Part shown: positions 58,793 to 64,000 of the stretch, in pieces | How positions within the stretch are numbered: position 1 is the stretch's first letter | Layout: the number at the start of each line of letters is the position of its first letter | Source of the DNA: Streptomyces zagrosensis | GTDB lineage: Bacteria; Actinomycetota; Actinomycetes; Streptomycetales; Streptomycetaceae | Direction: 5' to 3' | DNA: 64,000 nucleotides | Assembly (NCBI RefSeq): GCF_014203645.1 | Contig: NZ_JACHJL010000011.1 | Coordinates: forward strand, 124,001 to 188,000 | Notes under the pieces: generated by a model | What the model saw: the letters and a program-made list of their open reading frames with translations, nothing else | Databases searched by the model: none | What the model was told of the DNA's origin: nothing | Made by a program: the position numbers and the translations under genes

Positions 58793-59583
58793 GCAGCGTC
58801 TGCGAGGACCTTCTCGCCGAGCTGGGCGCAGGTGCGGCTGATCAGCCGGGAGACATGCATTTGGGACATACCAAGCTGATCGGCGATTCGGCTCTGTGTC
58901 ATATCGCAGAAGAAACGCAGGTAGAGAATGTGCCGCTCGCGTTCGGGCAGCGCTTCCAGCTTCGGCTTCACGGCCTCGCGGTCAACGATCCGGTCATAGT
59001 CGGGCTCGGGCTCACCAAGGGTGTCCGCCAGCGAATATCCATCGGTCGCCCCGGTCATCTCGGCATCGAGCGAGAGCGCGGAAAAGCTATCGAGGGCGCC
59101 CATGCCGGTCCGTACCTCGTCCGGGCTCAGCCCGGTCTGCTGGACGATGTCCTCGACCGAGGGCCGCCGCCCATCGGGCGTCCTGGTCAATTCCTGGACG
59201 GCGACCCGAACCTTTTGTCGCAACTCCTGCACCCGGCGCGGCACGTGCAGGCTCCACAGATGGTCCCGGAAATGCCGCTTGACCTCACCGACGATGGTCG
59301 GCACGGCGTAGCTTTCAAAGGCGGAGCCTCGGCTCGCGTCGTAGCGGTTGACCGCCTTCACCAGGCCGAGCAGCGCGACCTGCTCCAGGTCCTCCCCGCT
59401 CTCACCACGGTTGCGGTAGGTGGCGGCAATACGTTGTGCCATGGGCATCCAGGCGCAGACCACCCGCTGCCGCAGTTCGTCCTTCTCGGGACCATCGGGC
59501 AGCTCCTCGATGCGCCGGAAATCCTCCGAGGTGTCGGGGGCATCGTCGTGCGGGTGGCGCTTGCGGGCACGTACAGACGTCAT
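58789..59583 (-). CDS. SigB/SigF/SigG-family RNA polymerase sigma factor (second)
   Basis: A 264-residue group 3 sigma factor. Region 2 is seen as AWMPMAQRIAATYRNRGESG, EDLEQVALLGLVKAVNRYDA and FESYAVPTIVGEVKRHFRDH. Region 3 contains LWSLHVPRRVQELRQKVRVA, and region 4 LPERERHILYLRFFCDMTQS followed by RIADQLGMSQMHVSRLISRT. It is clearly related to the factor at 27501-28400 but without the Thr/Lys-rich N-terminal extension. No anti-sigma gene adjoins it. The neighbours (PfpI, hemerythrin, CBS, ANTAR and PAS-GAF genes) are typical general-stress regulon members. The last codons lie within a tandem repeat. Confidence 0.94.
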   Translation of the reverse strand: MTSVRARKRHPHDDAPDTSEDFRRIEELPDGPEKDELRQRVVCAWMPMAQRIAATYRNRGESGEDLEQVALLGLVKAVNRYDASRGSAFESYAVPTIVGEVKRHFRDHLWSLHVPRRVQELRQKVRVAVQELTRTPDGRRPSVEDIVQQTGLSPDEVRTGMGALDSFSALSLDAEMTGATDGYSLADTLGEPEPDYDRIVDREAVKPKLEALPERERHILYLRFFCDMTQSRIADQLGMSQMHVSRLISRTCAQLGEKVLADAA

Positions 59584-59926
59584 ATTCCGCTCTCCCTGAG
59601 TCGGTGCATCGGTACCTCGCCATCTCGAACGGCGAGCGAAGATGTCATCGCGGGAGCGGTGCGCACGCGGACCGGACAGTCACGCGCAGGCAGCCGTGGC
59701 CTCCCGCGGGTGTGCCTCCGGTCCGAAGCACAGTTCTTCGGGTGCCCGAGCTATTTCGCGCGCAAACCACATTTCTGGCGGGCCGGTGTGAACAAGTACC
59801 CCGCAGTGGGCAGTCGCCACGCAACGAAGCCCCTCGATTGGCGCACACGGATGCGAGCAACTATCGAGGTAGGTGGGGGACACATGAGCTGTCCGTCAGC
59901 ACAGAGCTCAGAAAGGGACTTCCATC
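59584..59926. other. Divergent intergenic region, sigma factor and PfpI
   Basis: About 340 bp between divergent genes. A minus-strand GGGTAC near 59800 could be the -10 of a stress promoter for the sigma gene, but the matching -35 spacing is 17, outside the usual range. No hairpin or repeat of note. Confidence 0.4.
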
Positions 59927-60475
59927 ATGCGCGTCGCATTTCTCTCTGCCCCCGAGGGCGTAGAACAGGTCGAACTCACCGACCCTTGGAAGGCCGTCCG
60001 CGACCACGACGGCACGCCGGTGCTGCTGTCCACCGCCTCCGGCGAGATCCAAGCCTTCAACCATCTCGACAAGGCCGACACCTTCCCGGTGGACCAACTC
60101 GTCAGCGAGGCCAGCATCGAGGACTTCGACGGCCTGGTGCTGCCCGGCGGCGTCGCCAACCCGGACGCGTTGCGGATGGACGCGGGAGCGGTCGCGTTCG
60201 TACGGGACTTCTTCGCCGCGGGCAAGCCGGTGGCGGCGATCTGCCATGCGCCGTGGACGCTGGTCGAAGCGGACGTCGTACGAGGCCGCACGCTCACCTC
60301 GTTCCCCAGCCTGCGCACTGACATCCGCAACGCGGGGGGTGAATGGGTGGACGAGCAGGTCAAGGTCTGTTCGGGTGGGCCCAACGTGCTCATCACCAGC
60401 CGCAAGCCGGACGATCTGCCCGCGTTCAACGAGGCGTTCGTGAAGGAGTTCGCCAAGGTGTCGGGCGACCAGTAA
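59927..60475 (+). CDS. DJ-1/PfpI family protein (type 1 glutamine amidotransferase-like)
   Basis: A 182-residue DJ-1/PfpI protein. The nucleophile elbow is AAICHAPWTL with Cys106, followed by the family stretch RTLTSFPSLRTDIRNAGGEW and VCSGGPNVLITSRKPDDLPA. Upstream GLVLPGGVANPDALRMD is the conserved Gly/Glu-type region. Length is that of stress protease/deglycase PfpI (YhbO-like), which protects against oxidative and carbonyl stress. ATG 59927 begins MRVAFLSAPEGVEQVELTDP, and AGAAAGG precedes it. It is divergent from the SigB-type sigma gene, fitting a general-stress role. Confidence 0.94.
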   Translation: MRVAFLSAPEGVEQVELTDPWKAVRDHDGTPVLLSTASGEIQAFNHLDKADTFPVDQLVSEASIEDFDGLVLPGGVANPDALRMDAGAVAFVRDFFAAGKPVAAICHAPWTLVEADVVRGRTLTSFPSLRTDIRNAGGEWVDEQVKVCSGGPNVLITSRKPDDLPAFNEAFVKEFAKVSGDQ

Positions 60476-60562
60476 GGGCCAGCGCCCGTTAGGCCAGCTC
60501 CCATAAGAGATAGCCCAGCAAGGGCCAGCGACGGCCAAGCCCGCAGGGCTAGCAGGGGCCTT

Positions 60563-60604
60563 CCGGGAGCACGGCCGGCGCACCATGCGGCCGTACGCTC
60601 CCGG
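60563..60604. terminator. Hairpin between PfpI and TIGR03086 genes
   Basis: CCGGGAGC-ACGGCCG pairs with CGGCCGT-AC-GCTCCCGG, 15 pairs with a two-base bulge and a 10-base loop, lying between two convergent genes. Confidence 0.72.
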
Positions 60605-60727
60605 GAGCCCAGCCCAGCGTTGGCTCGGGCTCGGGCTCATGGCCCGGGCCTGGGGCTGGGGCTGGGGCCTAGATCACGCTAGACCAGGGGGCCGGGCTCT
60701 CAGCTCCCCTTCGGGCTCGGGGCCGGC

Positions 60728-61315
60728 TCAAGGGCGCCGTCCCACAAGCGTCAGTAGCTTGGTCTGTGCATCCGCCCCGGGAGGCGGCGGGAGGGGAGCG
60801 TCGAACAGCCCGGTACCCTCCAAGTCCGCTATGTACGGGGAGACTTCCTCCGTGGCGCAGTCAACCAGCTCCTTCGGCAGCCGCTCGTCGGCGCCGATCG
60901 CGCGGGAGAGGTCCCAGGTGTGGACCACCGTGTCCATCGTCATCTGGGAGCAGTAGGCGATGGCGCTGCCCTGGCCCGATGACAGGTGCACGGTCCGCTC
61001 CAGCGCGCCAGGCTCGGCGATCGCCGCAAGCGCCTCCGCCACCGCACGGTCCCAGTTCCCCACCGGGTCATCGCCCAACTGGTCACCGTCGAACCGGTCG
61101 CCTTGTTCCTCGATGGTGGAGCCATCCCGGATCAGGGGCGGCACCCAGAGCTGTTCGGCCATCAGATGGTTCACCAGGTCCCGTACGGACCACTCGGTGC
61201 AGGGTGTCGGCGCGTCCCACTGGTCGGAGCCGATGGCATGCACCCGGTCGGAGAAGAGTTCAAGGGCCTCACGGTGCCGTCGTGACACACGCTGCTCATC
61301 CGTCTTGTCAGCCAT
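60728..61315 (-). CDS. TIGR03086-type DinB/maleylpyruvate isomerase-like metal-binding protein
   Basis: A 195-residue four-helix protein of the mycothiol-dependent metalloenzyme group. Conserved pieces are DQWDAPTPCTEWSVRDLVNH, LMAEQLWVPPLI with metal-binding His, and the third ligand region MTMDTVVHTWDLSRAIGADE. Members use mycothiol as a cofactor or bind a divalent metal for isomerase or transferase reactions; substrate unknown. ATG 61315 is used, and ATG 61324 is an alternative. The long upstream frame has no similarity. It converges on the PfpI gene. Confidence 0.87.
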   Translation of the reverse strand: MADKTDEQRVSRRHREALELFSDRVHAIGSDQWDAPTPCTEWSVRDLVNHLMAEQLWVPPLIRDGSTIEEQGDRFDGDQLGDDPVGNWDRAVAEALAAIAEPGALERTVHLSSGQGSAIAYCSQMTMDTVVHTWDLSRAIGADERLPKELVDCATEEVSPYIADLEGTGLFDAPLPPPPGADAQTKLLTLVGRRP

Positions 61316-61644
61316 GCGCCCCATTGTCGCCACACCCCAGCCCGCCCGCCTCCGCGCGGGTACCGGCGCACCGCGAGCCGCTGTCCTACCTCGGTGTGGA
61401 GCCCGCTCGCGCGGGGGCGCCGTTCCTAAGTCCGTCGCGGGAGACACAGCTCGGACCATCGCAACGGGCGCGGGTCCCTGACACCCGCGCCCGGCGACTG
61501 TTCCGGTTCTCGACCGTCAACAGGTGGCCGCTCAGCCATGCCTCGGGTGCCCTGGTGGCGCCCGGTCAAACTCATGGATTTTCCTCAGCTCCCGGTCACA
61601 CCGATCCCACCCGCAACACGCGGGTGTACAGCACCCGCCCATCC

Positions 61645-61669
61645 GTGTGACAGCGCAGGCCCCGGGTAC
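61645..61669 (+). promoter_or_regulatory. Putative stress-sigma promoter before the CBS protein gene
   Basis: GTGT, 15 bases, GGGTAC: an exact match to GNNT-N14-16-GGGTAY. It lies about 230 bp upstream of the CBS gene, so a long leader would be needed. The region 61316-61898 holds no gene. A small hairpin (CACCCGC-AACAC-GCGGGTG, 61608-61626) lies just before. Confidence 0.4.
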
Positions 61670-61898
61670 TCGCTCGCCGCGGTGGGCCTGGGCGGGCCGG
61701 ACGAGCCAGGTGGTCCGGCCCGGGCAGGCTCGGGCGGTGCCGCATGCGGTTCGGGCTGTGCCCGTGGGGGCATTCGACCGCCAGGGCTCCGCCTTCCCGA
61801 CACCAGAAGGGCTCCCGGGCCCCCGAGGGACGGCGTTTCTCGCGCCCCGGGGAGTGCGAGGGCCCGTGACCCGAAGGCCACAGAGAAGGCGAAGCGAG

Positions 61899-62339
61899 AT
61901 GGCACAGTACGTAAGGCATGTCATGACTCCCGAGGTGACGGCGGTGCCGCCGGATGCCTCGCTGGTGGAGGCCGCCCAGCTCATGCGTGCCAGGGACATC
62001 GGAGATGTCCTCGTCACCGACAATGGCCGGCTGCTCGGGGTGCTGACGGACCGCGACATCACCTTGCGCGCGGTCGCAGACGGTGCCGACCCGCTGACGG
62101 TGAGCTGCCTGTCGATCTGCACCCCCGAGCCGGTCACGGTGGCTCCTGACGCGGCCGTGGGTGACGCGGTACGGCTGATGCGGCGGCACGCGATTCGCAG
62201 GCTTCCGGTCGTGGAAAACGGGCAGCCGCTTGGCATGGTGAGCATCGGGGACATCGCCGAAGAACACGATCCGGGCTCCGCGCTGGCAGACATCAGCCGG
62301 GCCCGGCCCACCAACAGCGCTGGTGGGCCAGCCGGCTGA
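61899..62339 (+). CDS. Tandem CBS-domain protein
   Basis: A 146-residue protein made of two CBS domains. The first runs VRHVMTPEVTAVPPDASLVE to RLLGVLTDRDITLRAVADG, the second from SICTPEPVTVAPDAAVGDAV to AIRRLPVVENGQPLGMVSIG. Paired CBS domains form a Bateman module that binds adenine nucleotides (AMP, ATP, SAM or NADH). Stand-alone forms such as this act as energy sensors or are stress-induced proteins. GAGAAGG lies ahead of ATG 61899. A possible stress-sigma promoter lies about 230 bp upstream. The C-terminal 20 residues are flexible. Confidence 0.93.
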   Translation: MAQYVRHVMTPEVTAVPPDASLVEAAQLMRARDIGDVLVTDNGRLLGVLTDRDITLRAVADGADPLTVSCLSICTPEPVTVAPDAAVGDAVRLMRRHAIRRLPVVENGQPLGMVSIGDIAEEHDPGSALADISRARPTNSAGGPAG

Positions 62340-62353
62340 CAACGTTCCCGTAC

Positions 62354-62407
62354 GCCGGGCGCGCCGTACGCGCCGTACGCACCGTACGCACGGCATGTGC
62401 CGTACGT
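62354..62407. repeat. 9-bp tandem repeat (GCCGTACGC)
   Basis: Six units of 9 bp: GCCGGGCGC, GCCGTACGC twice, ACCGTACGC, ACGGCATGT, GCCGTACGT. The CGTACG core is self-complementary, so the array also forms several small palindromes. It lies between the CBS gene and the following gene, and may influence the promoter of the latter. Confidence 0.8.
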
Positions 62408-62512
62408 ACAGGCCGCGGCCGTGTCCCCCGCACCACGGCTTACGCTGACGGGCGCCGCAGAGCCGGCGGCCGTGGCGGAGCCACGCGAGCAGTTAACCAA
62501 GGGAGTGGACGC

Positions 62513-64000
62513 ATGGCGGGAAAGGGCGCGCGGCCGACCGGGGCGCACCGGTCGCGAGGGCGCAGACGATCGCGGGGCAGCGCCACGGCAGGGCCAGGGT
62601 CATTCGGTACCCCGCCATCGTGGGCGCCCTGGCTTCGGCCTGCGGGAGCCTTGCCGATACGGCCCGCGGAGCGCGCTGCGGAGGGGGACCGCTGGCTGGT
62701 CCGCCTGGACAAACGGTTCTTTGAGACGGTGGCAGCACGGAATTGGCCGGGGGCTGAGCCGGTGTTGCCGCGGCTGAGCCGCAGCGCGAACCACGGGCTG
62801 CTGTGGTTCGGCATCGCGGCGGGCATGGCGGCCACCGGTCATCGGCCCACGCGCAAGGCCGCGCTGCGTGGAGTGGCATCGCTGGCCCTGGCGTCGGCGA
62901 CGGTGAACACCGTGGGCAAGCGTTCGGTGCGTCGGGCCAGGCCGCTGCTGGATGCGGTACCGATGATCCGGCGGCTGCGCCGACAGCCCTTCACCACCTC
63001 CTTCCCCTCCGGGCACTCCGCGTCGGCCGCCGCCTTCGCCGTGGGCGTGGCACTGGAATCGCGCCGTTGGGGCGCCGTGGTGGCCCCCATCGCGGCGTCG
63101 GTGGCGTTCTCCCGCATCTACACGGGCGCGCACTACCCCAGCGATGTGATCGCGGGCGCGGCCCTCGGTGCCGGCGCGGCGTTGGCCGTACGCGGACTCG
63201 TACCGACCCGGCACCAGTTGCCGTCCGCCGCGCGCCCGCGTACCGACGCCCCCGCGCTGCCCGGTGGCCGCGGGCTGATCATCGTCGCCAACTCCGGATC
63301 GGGCGCAACGAGCGTGTGGCCGCCGCGGGCCGATCCGCTGGAGGCGATCAGAGAGGCGTTGCCCGAGGCCGAGTTCTGGATGTTCACGCCCGAGCCCGAG
63401 CCCGATCTGGTTCCCGAGGAGGAGGCGGCCAAGGCACATGCCGCGGCCGACCGGGACAAGCGCGCCGGTGTGCTCCCCACGCAGGTCACCGAGGTCGATG
63501 ACGCCGGCGGCGTAGCGGCGCCCGTAGCACTTCACGCAGTGCCGCCCGCCGACGAGCCGCCATCGCTGACCGACTTGCTGGAGAAGGCCGCGCGCCGAGC
63601 CTGGGAGGTCGGCGGCGCGCTGGGAGTGTGCGGCGGCGACGGCACCGTCAGCGCCGCGGCCACCGTGGCGGCGCGCACCGGCCTACCGCTGGCCGTGCTG
63701 CCCGGCGGCACGTTCAACCACTTCGCGTACGACCTGGGCCTGGAGACCGTCGATGACACCTGCCGGGCGGTGACGGCGGGTGAGGCCGTGGCCGTTGACC
63801 TCGCGCGCTTCACGCCCGATGGCTCCTCATCGCCCACCCACTACGTCAACACCTTCAGCATCGGTTGCTATCCGGAGCTGGTACGCATCCGGGAACACTG
63901 GGCAGGGCGCATCGGCAGTTGGCCAGCCGAGGTGCTGGCCGCGGCCCGGGTGCTGCGTACATCGGAACCGCTCCCACTCGTCGTCAACGGCGCCAGCCGC
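62513..64000 (+). CDS. PAP2 phosphatase - diacylglycerol kinase fusion (3' end beyond window)
   Basis: An open frame of 496 codons runs off the right edge. After an Arg/Gly/Ser-rich start of about 50 residues comes a PAP2 lipid phosphatase domain with all three signature motifs: KRSVRRARP (K-x6-RP), PSGHSAS and SRIYTGAHYPSD (SR-x5-H-x3-D). From about residue 250 a lipid/diacylglycerol kinase domain starts (GGRGLIIVANSGSG), with the nucleotide motif GGDGTVSAAATVA near residue 374 and LPGGTFNHFAYDLGLET. The fusion could remove and add phosphate on lipids in one polypeptide. ATG 62513 is supported by GGGAG about nine bases upstream. The protein continues outside the window. Confidence 0.92.
   Translation, partial: MAGKGARPTGAHRSRGRRRSRGSATAGPGSFGTPPSWAPWLRPAGALPIRPAERAAEGDRWLVRLDKRFFETVAARNWPGAEPVLPRLSRSANHGLLWFGIAAGMAATGHRPTRKAALRGVASLALASATVNTVGKRSVRRARPLLDAVPMIRRLRRQPFTTSFPSGHSASAAAFAVGVALESRRWGAVVAPIAASVAFSRIYTGAHYPSDVIAGAALGAGAALAVRGLVPTRHQLPSAARPRTDAPALPGGRGLIIVANSGSGATSVWPPRADPLEAIREALPEAEFWMFTPEPEPDLVPEEEAAKAHAAADRDKRAGVLPTQVTEVDDAGGVAAPVALHAVPPADEPPSLTDLLEKAARRAWEVGGALGVCGGDGTVSAAATVAARTGLPLAVLPGGTFNHFAYDLGLETVDDTCRAVTAGEAVAVDLARFTPDGSSSPTHYVNTFSIGCYPELVRIREHWAGRIGSWPAEVLAAARVLRTSEPLPLVVNGASR

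Noticed and set aside
59700..59840. Stress-type promoter for the second sigma gene on the minus strand
   Set aside because: GGGTAC is present but the nearest GNNT lies 17 bases away, outside the accepted 14-16 spacing.

Overview
The window is a stretch of high-GC actinobacterial chromosome, almost certainly Streptomyces or a close relative. The grounds are G/C-rich third codon positions, many GTG/TTG starts, and typical streptomycete families: a DUF397/DUF5753 pair, DUF5954, a streptogrisin-like protease with propeptide, SpoIIE phosphatases with ATPase tails, SigB/F/G-type sigma factors, an ANTAR regulator, and a cobalamin riboswitch before metE. No rRNA, tRNA, CRISPR array, intact IS or prophage was recognised. 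The mix of accessory, decayed and regulatory genes would suit a chromosome arm or arm/core boundary, but that placement is inference.

Layout. 1-3.1 kb: end of an unknown gene, then a TetR repressor divergent from an NmrA / SnoaL-like / AhpD-like operon, with two perfect palindromes between them. 3.1-3.7 kb: gene-poor. 3.7-11.9 kb: glycosylation and lipid-activation island (SAM methyltransferase, GT4 glycosyltransferase, two paralogous GT1 glycosyltransferases flanking a long-chain acyl-CoA synthetase and an aldo/keto reductase). 12.1-13.4 kb: two decayed genes, an MFS exporter and an AraC regulator. 13.7-17.2 kb: LysR regulator, secreted serine protease, methyltransferase.

17.4-20.3 kb: envelope-stress locus built around Asp23/Gls24 proteins. 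An ECF sigma factor overlaps a gene that appears to fuse a zinc-finger anti-sigma module to an Asp23 domain, which overlaps another Asp23 gene. Divergent from these lie a third Asp23 gene, a small membrane protein and a remnant of a further Asp23-like gene. 20.3-28.4 kb: pterin dehydratase, XRE regulator, NTF2-like protein, SpoIIE phosphatase, DUF5954 protein, YihY-like membrane protein, anti-sigma-type ATPase and a SigB-type sigma factor.

28.4-36.8 kb: riboswitch-metE, L,D-transpeptidase lipoprotein, PIG-L deacetylase and a membrane acyltransferase. 36.9-47.3 kb: a run of minus-strand genes: a very large chondroitinase-like lyase, the DUF397/DUF5753 pair (its DNA-binding half lost), an amino acid permease, a membrane-anchored phosphatase and an MFS exporter. 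47.6-53.8 kb: metallo-hydrolase, DedA protein, NUDIX, GNAT, TetR/hydrolase pair and an acyl-CoA oxidase. 53.9-64 kb: a PLP-fold protein without its catalytic lysine, hemerythrin, ANTAR, PAS-GAF protein, second SigB-type sigma factor, PfpI/DJ-1 protein, TIGR03086 protein, CBS protein and the start of a PAP2-diacylglycerol kinase fusion.

Two themes recur. First, stress signalling is dense: three sigma factors, two anti-sigma-type ATPase modules, Asp23 proteins, hemerythrin, PfpI, CBS and ANTAR proteins, and three sites resembling the stress-sigma promoter GNNT-N14-16-GGGTAY. Second, many intergenic and some coding regions carry short tandem repeats of 8-19 bp, and several genes are truncated or frameshifted.
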